From: Flaccisagitta enflata | Taxonomy: Eukaryota; Chaetognatha; Sagittoidea; Aphragmophora | Assembly (NCBI GenBank): GCA_965153355.1 | Contig: OZ231126.1 | Location: forward strand, 60,450,001 to 60,514,000 | Reading direction: 5' to 3' | Length of the DNA: 64,000 bases | Program-made: the position numbers and the translations under genes | Notes under the pieces: generated by a model | What the model saw: only the letters and a program-made list of their open reading frames with translations | Database searches by the model: none | What the model was told of the DNA's origin: nothing | In this document: positions 55,088-64,000 of the stretch, in pieces | How the letters are laid out: every line of letters begins with the position of its first letter | Position numbering within the stretch: the first letter of the stretch is position 1

Positions 55088-55128
55088 TATAAAAACAAAA
55101 CAAAAAAGCACTCACTAACAGTTCAGTT
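55088..55128 (+). promoter_or_regulatory. Candidate core promoter (TATA box and initiator)
   Basis: TATAAAAA starts at 55088, and TCAGTT, which matches an arthropod-type initiator, is at 55123. The spacing (about 37 bases) is slightly long. A donor-like CAACAG|GTATGC follows at about 55340, which would define a non-coding first exon. Confidence 0.3.
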
Positions 55129-55651
55129 ATTCTCGTTTTATAATTCACTTCGGATTTAGTGTTGTTGTTGTTGTTTCTCGTCAACTCATTTATTACTCGC
55201 TTCATTTATCACGTCGATTTAAAACCAAACATGAATAAATATTTATCTATGAATTAAAAAACGACGAGGGAAGCGGAGGAATAACGCTCACGACGAGCTG
55301 AAGGAGAAGTAAACGTGAACGTACCATCACGTTATTGACAACAGGTATGCTAAACAGTGTAATCATCGAGTATGTTCTTGTGTGCGGGTGAGTGTCTGTG
55401 TGTTTCATTCTAACACCTGTGCAACATTGATTGGGACTGCGATTCTGTTATAATTAAACCATGGAAGAGATACTTCCAGTCATTCGAAATCTTCACTATA
55501 TATGGTTGCTCAGGTGTTACATGCGCATTTTGCACAAACACAGTCATCTTGTATCAGAAAAAAATATTCTATAACAATGCTTTATTTTAGAAGCTTTAAC
55601 GCTTAAAACCTAATGCCGCTTTCCCTGTTTTCTATCTTTCATTTCACCCAG

Positions 55652-55748
55652 CTTACAGCTTTTTCAAGCTGTGAGCTGTTTCCCGTCTCAAAACGGCTTA
55701 TTCTGCATCCGGATCGGTTAGAAGTACGATCAGCAAAAGATCCAGAAG
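55652..55748 (+). CDS. Candidate coding exon
   Basis: Acceptor TCTTTCATTTCACCCAG and donor AGAAG|GTAAAA bound 97 bases with one protein-like open frame (..SCELFPVSKRLILHPDR.. SAKDPE), starting in phase 0 and ending in phase 1. The family is not recognised. The next candidate exon at 57784 is compatible in phase. Confidence 0.4.
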
Positions 55749-55918
55749 GTAAAACAGTTTGGCACAGTCAGCTTCCGTTTTCTGTCGCTCGCTCATTGTT
55801 TTCATCTCAATATTTTCATTCGCTCACTTACTACTGCTTTTTTTTTTCTTGTTTCCTCTTTTCCATTTTGTTCTCACTTTCTCTTTTTCCTTTCTCACTG
55901 TTTGCTTTCTTTCTTTTT

Positions 55919-56068
55919 AGTTGCGGACACGCAACTCTATAAGAGCCTTTGTCCGTCCGTCCATCCATCCTTCGGTCCGTCGGTGTGCACGAGTCGAAAA
56001 GTGTAAAACCGCGCATTTCCGCCCCTGCACACCCGTCCGCAACTGGTATGGCCGTGTATCCGGCCTTG

Positions 56069-56070
<2 letters not shown>
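55919..56070 (+). mobile_element. Family-R element with AGTTGCGG termini and a microsatellite tail
   Basis: AGTTGCGGACACGCAACT start, GTCCGCAACT near the end, GGCCGTGTATCCGGCC hairpin, CTTGTT, running straight into (TTTC)n. Confidence 0.9.
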
Positions 56071-56269
<199 letters not shown>

Positions 56270-56584
56270 CTCCCCTCTTTTAAAAAATTTGGGATAATAT
56301 CGCGCAAAACATTTTCCTTCCGCCATATTTTTTTTTTTGGCCTTTCGGCTTTCCGTAGCAAAGCATTCAGCTCAACTTTGAAGCAATTCCATCAAAAAAG
56401 CAAACTCGTTTTTCCTTTCTTATTGCGTTCATGAAAAAAAAGGATTGTTTGCGTGTTTTCTGAGCAAAAGTTCAAATCCACTTCCGGTGTGGCAAAAATG
56501 ACGCATTTCCTTTTCAGACTCAAAACGTCGCTTTTGCGATTTAAACTGTCGGTTTGAATGTTCTGCGGTCTGTCGGTTTGTCAG

Positions 56585-56832
56585 GGGGCGTTTCTAGTCA
56601 GAGACAACCGCGTTTTGAACGGGCCACTCGGTCGCTCGCTACGTTCGTTCGCTTGCACCGCTCACTCCGCTCACTCGCTACGCTCGCTTTGCTCGCTCCC
56701 TCCATTCACGGGCTCGCTCACTCACTTTGCTCACTCCCTCGTGGGACGTTTGAAATTCTTGAATATGTGTTCACACTGTTATTGCGTTTCACGGGAACAA
56801 ACGTGTGTTTGGCGCTCACTAGAAACACGCCC
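56585..56832 (-). mobile_element. Family-K element 7 with flanking TCAG
   Basis: GGGGCGTTTCTAGTC start and CTAGAAACACGCCC end. TCAG lies directly on both sides, a candidate 4-bp target duplication. Confidence 0.88.
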
Positions 56833-56899
56833 TCAGTCAGTCACATGACTGATACGCCACTTCTTGCCCCCACCACAACCTCTTTCCCTGTCGCGTCTG

Positions 56900-57034
56900 A
56901 ATCAGAGTTTTGGTCCTACCCCTCCCTAGCTACATTACTGCCCCGGCGCACCTACAATGCAGCCCCTATCCATCCGCACCACTGCCCCTGCCCACATACG
57001 AGCGACTTATTATTGGTCGTGTATCTGTCCTCGT
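56900..57034 (+). mobile_element. Family-R 3' fragment
   Basis: Repeated GCCCCTGCCCAC-like blocks, ACGAGCGACTTATTATTGG, then GTGTATCTGTCCTCGTT. Confidence 0.65.
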
Positions 57035-57122
57035 TTCCATTGAGCTGGCATTGGCTGTATTTGAAAAATAACTAATGGCGTGATCCTAATTTGTTAGTCA
57101 TCGGTCTGTGTACTCGTCTTTT

Positions 57123-57384
57123 GGCGTGTTTCTAGTGAAGACAAACAACGCGTTTGTACCCGTGAAACGCGATAACAGCGTGAACACATATTCAAGAATT
57201 TCAACTGTCCCACAAGGGAGTGAGCGAAGTGAGTGAGTGAGCCAGTGAATGGAGCGAGCGAAGCAAGCGCAGCGAAGCGGAGCGCTGCGGAGCAAGTGAG
57301 CGGAGTGAGCGGTGCAAGCGAACGAACGTAGCAAGCGACCGAGTGGCCCTTTCAAAACGCGATCGTCTTTGACTAGAAACGCCC
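57123..57384 (+). mobile_element. Family-K element 8
   Basis: GGCGTGTTTCTAGTG start and GACTAGAAACGCC end, flanked by CTTTT on both sides. Confidence 0.88.
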
Positions 57385-57446
57385 TTTTTGTAGCGATTGT
57401 GGCATCTCAAGAAAGAAGATTCTTACCGGTAGTTCGTTCTATTTTT

Positions 57447-57643
57447 AGTCGCTGGCGAAGCGACTCCATAAGAGGCTGTGTCCGTCCGGGGATCTGTGAC
57501 GCGAAACTTTTGATGACGCGAAATCGGCCATCTGAGCAGTATAATTATGGCCCCTGCCCAGCCACACTACAGCCCCGTCTACATACACATTGCCCCTGCC
57601 CACCCGCCAGCGACTACTTATTGGCCGTTTATCCGTCCTTGTT
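57447..57643 (+). mobile_element. Family-R variant with AGTCGCTGGC termini
   Basis: It starts AGTCGCTGGCGAAGCGACT and ends GCCAGCGACT, GGCCGTTTATCCGTCC, TTGTT. The 10-base terminal words are exact inverses although they differ from the common ones. Confidence 0.85.
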
Positions 57644-57783
57644 AGTTTCCTTCTGCCGGTTCTACACAAAGTCAATGTATTTTTCATCATGTTGTCTCAA
57701 TCAACGTGGGATATTGCTGCTTAGAAACCTTGTAACCGTCTCATTCCAATTTTGATCTCAAGTTTCATTTGATTCTTTTTTAG

Positions 57784-57853
57784 TTCTTCTTACTCACGAA
57801 TATCTCGACTGGACGTCGGTGCAGCGAGCAGCAGCGGTGGCGGTGCATTCCAA
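57784..57853 (+). CDS. Candidate coding exon
   Basis: Acceptor TTTGATTCTTTTTTAG and donor CCAA|GTGAGTA are both strong. The 70-base exon is open in all three frames. The frame continuing the 55652 exon (phase 1) reads a protein-like segment (..THEYLDWTSVQRAAAV..). Confidence 0.4.
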
Positions 57854-58329
57854 GTGAGTACAGTAACTCCAACAATCATTCGTTATTTCACAATTGCTAT
57901 TGGTATTGCTACAATCATTAGGTTAATATCACATTCCACGATCAACTTATCAGTTATATTATCATTTAGCAAGTATGCCGCTTACCTTTCCTTCCTATCT
58001 CGTGGATTTACCATTTAATAAATATTGTGTATATTCTATCGTCTTTGGTTTGTTGCCATTTATATTTTGTGGCGGTTGTTTGAAATTGTATCTGGAATAA
58101 AAGCCAACGAGAGAGAAAAAAAAGACTGAAAACTGTGGCGCTGGTGTCGAGTCTTCGTGTTGATACTCTTGCCTTCTTCCCATCGTGATTATCAATGATG
58201 TATAACTTGCAGTTGCACGTTAATGTTGTGTCTGCAAACTCTACGTAGTCTAACACTCTGTCTGATGTACAGTATTCCGTATGATTCGCCGTCGGAGAAT
58301 GAGAGAATAGTCCTTGAGAATCCAACTTT

Positions 58330-58497
58330 TATTTTCTTTGTCTTCCACTCCTTAAAAAAAAGGCCAAGACACGCATAACTTTTGTGTTGCTTCAAGACTG
58401 TGACTTTACTGGTGATGAACCTACACCTGATGAACCTGATGAATTTCCGCGCCCTTTGAGAACTAAACGGATTGTTGAACACCTGACAACCAAAATG

Positions 58498-58498
<1 letters not shown>
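58330..58498 (+). CDS. Possible coding exon, strand uncertain
   Basis: The plus frame gives an acidic, Pro-rich segment (..DFTGDEPTPDEPDEFPRP..). On the minus strand a (CT)n tract followed by GGTTGTCAG would be a good acceptor at about 58475 for a different open frame. I cannot decide between them. Confidence 0.25.

Positions 58499-58541
<43 letters not shown>
58499..58541. repeat. (GA)n microsatellite
   Basis: About 21 GA units. Confidence 0.96.
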
Positions 58542-58547
<6 letters not shown>

Positions 58548-58942
58548 CAGAGGGAGCTTGTGTCTTTGGTTTCACTCACTTATTTTCCAGCCGTTCTTGT
58601 GGGTTTCAAACGAGACATCTCACTATCAACCTTAAATAGACGACACTGCCAATGTGTGATTGGAAAAAGAAAAGAAGTTGCAAGAGACTTTTCCTAAACA
58701 ATTCATAGTAACATGTGGGAGCTAACATGTGGATGAGTCATGTGCACGACATAGATGAACCATCTTATTTTAGAACGTGATATACTCTTTTTGAATGAAC
58801 GTGTGACAAAAGTTGATGAATGAAAAGTTGATGAATGAAATGAATGATACGGAAATAAAGAAAAAGACTAGGAAATACTTAACCGAATGGTGTCTTCAAA
58901 AATAGCCGAACTTGTGTCGAGTTCCTGAAAAACACAACTTAT
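58542..58942. other. Intergenic sequence
   Basis: No gene or repeat is recognised. Confidence 0.5.
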
Positions 58943-59324
58943 AGGGAGGTGACGGCTACTTATTTTTCGTGCTGGTGGGATTTGGGGCAGTGAGTGGGTG
59001 AATTGGTGGTGATTAGGGGGTGATAGGGGGGTGACGGATACTTGTTTTGGTGGTGGTGGGATTTAGGGCAGTGTGAAGATAAATTGGTGGTGATTAGGGG
59101 TGATAGGGAGGTGACGGCTACTTATTTTTCTTGCTGGTGGGATTTGGGGCAGTGTGTAGGTGAATTGGTGGTGATTAGGGGGTGATAGGGAGGTGACGGC
59201 TACATATTTTTCATGATGGTGGGATTTGGGGCAGTGTGTAGGTGAATTGGTGATGATTAGGGGGTGATAGGGAGGTGACGGCTACTTTATTTTCGTGGTG
59301 GTGGGATTTTGGGGCAGTGTGAAC
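58943..59324. repeat. About 82-bp tandem repeat, 4.6 copies
   Basis: Units begin GGGAGGTGACGGCTACTTAT at about 58943, 59026, 59106, 59188 and 59270 and include GATTTGGGGCAGTGTG and GAATTGGTGGTGATTAGG. Confidence 0.93.
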
Positions 59325-59624
59325 TTTACAAGTGTCTTTGTTTCCTTTGAGCCGTGTTTATTTACGCCGTTGCCTCTCTTTTGTGTGCGAAATGTTTTCA
59401 CACGCATGAATCTATTTTTTTATCTCTTGGCTCCATGAAGAAGGCGCTGGAATAAGAAGATGAAACCTTTTCGATACCAGTTTTCTCCGCATCCGATATT
59501 TATCGACAAATTTTCCCCTTCATCTCTTTTCTCTCATTTCTTGGCTTTTCGTGTTTATGTCTTTTGCAAAAAAAATGCCTATTTTTCCCCACTCAGCTCT
59601 TTTTTTTTTCACGATTAGGCCCTT

Positions 59625-60006
59625 TTCGCGTGTACGTTACTGTATCGGTCAATCTGTCGGTCCTCGCATTGCAAAATAGCCCATCAAGAAAAAACGCTTT
59701 TTCATTGAAAAGTTCTCTATCAAAATGACTCAAAATCATGAAAACAGATGGCCCATGACAAGAATTTGACCATGGGGCTTCTATTAAGTGTGTGCTACCA
59801 CCCCCATGGCCTCCTATCTTTTATAATGGGAAATGGCGGGGAATGGCGGGCACACTTTATAGAAGCCAGATGGCCAAATTTTTTGTCATGGACAGTTTAT
59901 ATTTATGATTTTGAGTCATATCTCTTCGATAGAGAACTAGAGGCCTTTTTTCATCAACTTCCCCCTGCCCACGCGCATCAAGTGTGGTCGTGTATCTAGA
60001 CTTGCT
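59625..60006 (+). mobile_element. Degenerate family-R element interrupted by a fold-back element
   Basis: The left part has CGCGTGTACG and TCGGTCAATCTGTCGGTCC. The right part has CCCCCTGCCCACGCGCATC, GGTCGTGTATCTAGACTTG. The fold-back element at 59711-59938 separates them. Confidence 0.55.
59711..59938. mobile_element. 228-bp fold-back MITE
   Basis: AGTTCTCTATC..ATGACTCAAAATCAT at the left is mirrored by ATGATTTTGAGTCAT..GATAGAGAACT at the right, with inner pairing GGCTTCTAT / ATAGAAGCC. Confidence 0.82.
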
Positions 60007-60656
60007 CATTTTTTTTTCTTTCTGTCATTTTTTCTGCATCCACTTTCAAGTCTTCCATCTACCGGCGGGATTATCCGTGTCTTTCGCTTTCAAGCTTTCT
60101 TTTCTTCGCTGCTAACGCCACCATCACCGCCATCTTATTCCACCCTTCCCCCTGCCGCCACCGCCACAGCCCCCTACCTGTTGCCCCCTTGCCCCCCTGC
60201 CCCCAAAGCCACTATCGCCGCCAACGCCGCCGCCAACGCCGTCCTAGACAACGCCGCCGCCAACGCCGCTCCAAGACAACACCGCCGCCACCGCCACCAC
60301 CGCCGCCATTCATTCCAACTAGTTATCTGATTCCTCCAATTTTTGGGGCGGCGGCGGAATTGTGTATTTAGTTCTATTTTGCCGGCTACAGTTATAGAAG
60401 CTCATATCTAGCCCATAAGCATGAGTTCTTTTCAAAATCAGGGCTTAACCCACTCTTCCTCAACTGATAGTAAACATAATGTGGAGTGCCTGTGTTTGAA
60501 TGATGAAAATCACAGCATATTTAGACAAAATTTGCTGTTGCGTTTAGATAAACAAAGCACAATGGACGAACGAACCCAAACAAACTGGAGGGTTTTCCCT
60601 CGGCTGTATAAGCTGTTAAGCTATTTTCATTGGATGTGTCCCTAGGAAGGGAGTAA
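60007..60656. other. Intergenic sequence with (GCC)-rich patch
   Basis: 60110-60320 holds CCGCCGCCAACGCC-type triplets. The Pro/Arg frames are artefacts. No gene is supported. Confidence 0.55.
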
Positions 60657-60911
60657 GGGGGCGTTTCTAGTCGGAGACAATCGCGTTTTTAACGAGCCAC
60701 TCGGTCGCTCGCTATGTTCGTTTGCTCGCACCGCTCACTCCGCTCACTCGCTCCGCAGCGCTTTGCTTTGCTTTCTCGCTCCGTTCACGGGCTCGCTCAC
60801 TCACTTCGCTCACTCCCTCGTGGGACGTTTGAAGTTCTTGAATATGTGTTCACACTGTAATCGCGTTTCACGGGAACAAACGCGTTTTTCGTCTTCACAA
60901 GAAACACGCCC
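60657..60911 (-). mobile_element. Family-K element 9 with flanking TAAG
   Basis: GGGGCGTTTCTAGTCG start and AAGAAACACGCCC end. TAAG abuts both ends. Confidence 0.87.
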
Positions 60912-61435
60912 TAAGTAAGGAAGGTCGGGCACGCGAAAATAACTCAACGAAGGTTTTTCTCTTGATTTTTTCATCTCTTATCTCTTGTATTATCCGGTAT
61001 CGAAGGACGCATCTATTGGACATCTCGTGGCCTTGTTTTATTCCAAGGGCCCCGATTTTTTCCTCAAGGTCAAATAATTCACTACGGAAATTGATCAACG
61101 GGCATCAGCGAGAACTACGGAGGATGCATCTTCTGTTTTCTTCTTGTTCTTTGTTCTTTTTTCTTCTTCCATTCCTTCATGTGAAAGATGCGTTTTTCAC
61201 TCGGCTTCTTTCCTCTTTTCCTTTACCTACAAGTTTTATTACCACTTTTATCTCTTTTCCAATTCCTTTTGCCTATATTTTCATGACCACTGCTCCTTTT
61301 CCCGCAGGATACTCTTTTTTTTTTCTTTATTTCTTTCCACTTTCTTTTTCTTATCTTTAACCACCGTTTTCCGTTTTATTCTCCTGCTTTCTTTTTAGAG
61401 TTCCTTTCCATTTTCCCCCTTTTCTCTTTTTTTTT
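60912..61435. other. T/C-rich intergenic sequence
   Basis: Pyrimidine-rich. The frames are Phe/Ser/Leu-rich and unconvincing. Confidence 0.5.
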
Positions 61436-62262
61436 AGTCGCGTGCTACGCGATCCTACACCCCGCTATGTCGGTCGGTCGGTCGGTTGGTCGGTTGGTTG
61501 GTTGGTTGGTTGATCGGTTGGTCCCCTTTTTGGGCAGCGGCCCCGAAGGGACCGATGACCTATGCTTTCACACATAGGGGAAATTTCTCCTTCTCCTCCT
61601 TCTTCTCCTTCTTCTCCTTCTTCTTCTTCTTCTCCGTCCCCCCCCCCTCAAGGCCCAAATCCTAATCTCGAGACCCAAATCCTAGCTACGAGGCTCAAAT
61701 CCCTGCTTTGAAGGGGAAGCCCCAGCCTCGAGGCTCAAATCTCAGTCTCCAGGCTAAAATCCCAGTCTCGAGGCTCAAATCCAAGCCCTGAGGCTCAAAT
61801 CCCAGTCTCAAGGCACAAATCCCAGCATTGAGGCTCAAATCCTAGCCTCAAAGCTCAAATCCCAGCTTCGAAGCTCAAATCCCAGCCTCGAAGCTCAAAT
61901 CCCACCCTCAAAGCTCAAATCCCAGCCTCAAGGCTCAAATCCCAGCCTCAAGGCCCTAATTCAAGCCTCAAGGCCCCAATTCCAGCCTCCAGGCCCTAAT
62001 TCGATCCTTGAGGCCAAAATAGAAACAGCATAGGTCATCGGCCCCTTCGGGGCCGCTGCCCCTCTAACCACCTCACACCCACATTCACTCACATAGGGGC
62101 AACGGGTACCGCTGACCATCTAACGCTTTTGCGACTATTACTTTTTCGGCGTTTTTGAGCTTTTTGAGCCTACTGCTCCAGCCAAAATCCTTTAGTGACC
62201 TTCTCCAGCACTGCTCCTGCCCACCCGCACGCGACTGGGGTTGTCGTGTATCCGGCCTTGTT
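61436..62262 (+). mobile_element. Family-R element split by a nested G element
   Basis: The R 5' part is 61436-61507 (AGTCGCGTGCTACGCGA, GGTCGGTCGGTTGG). The R 3' part is 62137-62262 (GAGCCTACTGCTCCAGCC, GCACGCGACT, GTCGTGTATCCGGCC, TTGTT). The terminal words are exact inverses despite the insertion. Confidence 0.85.
61508..62136. mobile_element. Family-G element nested in R
   Basis: CTTTTTGGGCAGCGGCCCC, GACCTATGCTTTCACACATAG, TTCTCC units, about 17 units of AGGCTCAAATCCCAGCCTC, then AGCATAGGTCATCGGCCCC, CCGCTGACCATCTAACGC and TTTTGCGACTATTAC. Confidence 0.88.
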
Positions 62263-62272
62263 TTTTTTTTTT

Positions 62273-62451
62273 AGTCGCGGACTAGCGACTCTATAAGAGG
62301 CTTTGTCCGTCCGTTGGTCGGTCGGTCGGTCGGTCGATTGGTCGGTCGGTCCGTGGTGAAGTCCGTGGTGAAGTTGGAAAGTATGAAAACACGCATTTCC
62401 GCCCCTGCCCACCCGTCCGCGACTGGTATTGGCCGTGTATCCGGCCTTGTT
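62273..62451 (+). mobile_element. Family-R element, near-consensus
   Basis: AGTCGCGGACTAGCGACT start, a (GGTC)n run, CCCCTGCCCACCC, GTCCGCGACT, GGCCGTGTATCCGGCC, CTTGTT, then a T run of about 20. It starts 11 bases after the previous copy ends. Confidence 0.92.
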
Positions 62452-62469
62452 TTTTTTTTTTTTTTTTTT

Positions 62470-63040
62470 TTGCTTTTATATCCTCCTAATTTTTTTTCTT
62501 CTTTTTAGCTTCTGACTTCAGTTTCCATTTCCTTTTTTTTCCTTCGTTTCTCATCTTTACCCCAATTTCCAAGCGTTTACTTTCGACCTTCCATCTCCTT
62601 GTTCTCTGTTTATCCAGCTTCATCCTCATACCCACACATAGAACTTACGCATTCCTACCCAATTGTCCGACTCCACCACCATACTGCTCAATAAGTTATC
62701 TTGTTATATCCTCTGGGTCATCTCCTTTACTTAATCACCTTTGACCACTCTCAAACATGACGGATTTATCTATGTGTATACTCTCTCATTATTTGAAACT
62801 AATTACCATGAAAAAAAAGTAAAGCGACTTGTTGTCATGGCGTCTTCTATACTACGCGACCATGCACCCGCCGATACTATACACTAAGACATGCATATAC
62901 ACATACACCCACGCATGCAAACATGCAAACTGCGTATTCTATCGAGTCTTATTTTCGCATGCGATTGAGGTTGCACAGAGTGACAAGAAACCCCTTTTTT
63001 TTGCATGACATGACAAAAATCGATTTCGATGATGGAGAGC
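62470..63040. other. Intergenic sequence
   Basis: No gene or repeat family is recognised. Confidence 0.5.
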
Positions 63041-63043
63041 AGA

Positions 63044-63044
<1 letters not shown>

Positions 63045-63133
<89 letters not shown>

Positions 63134-63241
63134 GCTTCTTTTTTTTTCTCTCTTCTCTTCTTCTTCTTCTTCTTCTTCTTCTTCTTCTTCTTCTTCTTCT
63201 TCTTCTTCTTCTTCTTCTTCTTCTTCTTCTTCTTCTTCTTC
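63045..63241. repeat. (TTG)n then (TTC)n microsatellites
   Basis: About 30 TTG units (63045-63134), a short pyrimidine spacer, then about 28 TTC units (63158-63241). Confidence 0.97.
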
Positions 63242-63264
63242 GGTCACTGTTTCTCGGATTTATG

Positions 63265-63365
63265 GGCGGTTTTAGCATTATTGCTCCTGCCCAGATATTT
63301 GGTTAAGCCTCGTTTTATCACCGCCCCTGCCCCGCGACTTGGGTAGCCGAGTATCCGGCCTTGTT
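63265..63365 (+). mobile_element. Family-R 3' fragment beside the TTC array
   Basis: ATTATTGCTCCTGCCCAG, CCCCTGCCCCGCGACT, GCCGAGTATCCGGC, CTTGTT. The 5' half is replaced by microsatellite. Confidence 0.75.
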
Positions 63366-63502
63366 GAAATTGTAATCTTCATCGTCGATATATGATTGCT
63401 TGTGTCCTCGTCATGAAACTCATGATCGCCGTTGTTGTCGTTTTGGTCCTTCCATTCTATACATGCATGTATGAAGGCACTCGTCGTCAGCTTGTTTAGT
63501 GT

Positions 63503-63682
63503 CTCAGATCGTCAGATATCCCTCGGGGCGATTGGAAAACCCTGAGGAGACAGGATGTCGAAAGCTGGAATCGGACATGGTCTCAGGAGATCGGAAAAAT
63601 CGGACGGATCGCGATCAGCCCCGATGTTTGCCACGCTTGCAACCTGCGCTGCGTGCTTCGTGCCATTGCCGTTCATTCTTAA
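63503..63682 (+). CDS. Possible short coding exon, strand uncertain
   Basis: A GC-richer patch with a protein-like plus frame (..GDWKTLRRQDVESWNRTW..) that ends at a stop at 63680-63682. A minus frame starting MNGNGTKHAAQV is also open. There is no recognised family and no convincing splice pair. Confidence 0.22.
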   Translation, partial: LRSSDIPRGDWKTLRRQDVESWNRTWSQEIGKIGRIAISPDVCHACNLRCVLRAIAVHS

Positions 63683-64000
63683 TGGCAGACAAAATCAGTC
63701 CGTGACAGGTTCATTTGCATAACGCTGTCGGTGTTTAAAAGTCAAATTGCTTCGAGTAAAAACTGAGACGGTTCTTATTCGTATTCTTACATGCCCATTT
63801 GTTGATGTTGACATGGTTAAAACCTTTTTAAACGTGATTCACCCTTTTCTCATAGATTGTGCATTGAAGTCGGTTTGAAACCAACAACGAATCGGAATAT
63901 TCACAGCGTTCAAACGAATCTGTAATGATGCACAAGAGTGATGGAACTTCATCATTCAGAAACCTCATCAAAAGCGACACCCATGAGGCTAGTTCTAGTG
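63683..64000. other. Window edge, unannotated
   Basis: No feature is recognised in the last 320 bases. Confidence 0.5.

Noticed and set aside
56554-57075. Similar Leu/Ser/Arg-rich ORFs recurring at 28570, 35709, 40521, 51227, 56554 and 57098
   Set aside because: They are reading frames across K elements, whose GAGTGAGCGAAGTGAG words lack stop codons. Two frames are open at once and indels between copies are not multiples of 3.
59610-60371. Pro/Arg-rich ORF at 60189-60371 as a gene
   Set aside because: It is a GCC/CCGCCA trinucleotide patch with no other support.
61450-61505. (GGTTGG)n and (GGTCGGTC)n runs as telomeric repeats
   Set aside because: They are short, degenerate and always inside R/A elements.

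Overview
The window looks like nuclear DNA of an invertebrate animal. Genes are few, GT-AG introns interrupt them, and most of the sequence is microsatellite, minisatellite and short non-autonomous transposon copies. I cannot name the species. I found no rRNA, tRNA or CRISPR array, and no transposase, reverse transcriptase or other autonomous element ORF.

Three gene models have support from protein features and splice phase. (1) 1694-4435 (+) is a two-exon gene of about 828 residues with three C2H2-like fingers and a long basic, Ser/Lys-rich tail; its function is unknown. A truncated relative of its N-terminal part lies just upstream at 1506-1608. (2) 10538-5233 (-) is a four-exon EF-hand-like gene whose junctions all agree in phase. 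(3) 18634-21001 (+) is a two-exon DEG/ENaC sodium channel of 452 residues. Weaker candidates include a C-terminal membrane-protein exon (13340-13035, -), a frameshifted exon-like stretch (14718-14433, -), single exons near 26.9, 29.5 and 40.9 kb (-), and a possible plus-strand gene starting near 55.1 kb.

The rest is repeat-dominated. Family R/A elements (about 30 copies or fragments) start with a small palindrome such as AGTCGCG..CGCGACT. They have a GGTCGGTC/GGTTGGTC-rich or minisatellite-filled centre, then a copy of the terminal word, then a hairpin followed by CTTGTT. The terminal words differ between copies but change together at both ends. Family G elements (clusters at 15.7, 30.4-35.3, 44.4-50.5 and 61.5 kb) have long inverted termini around GGGCAGCGGCCCC and a roughly 20-bp minisatellite core. 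Family K (nine copies) are about 250-bp elements with GGGCGT..CTAG termini. A 2.2-kb field of palindromic ACTAGTAGACCCTG units (family T) begins just after the channel gene. Several fold-back elements are single copy here. G copies are nested in R copies, and fold-back elements are nested in both, which gives a relative insertion order.

The genes do not form an obvious pathway. The clearest link between genes and repeats is at splice sites: (CT)n microsatellites supply the polypyrimidine tract of two EF-hand gene acceptors and of several weaker candidate acceptors. The intron of the zinc-finger gene carries an A element, and the channel intron carries a fold-back element and an R fragment.
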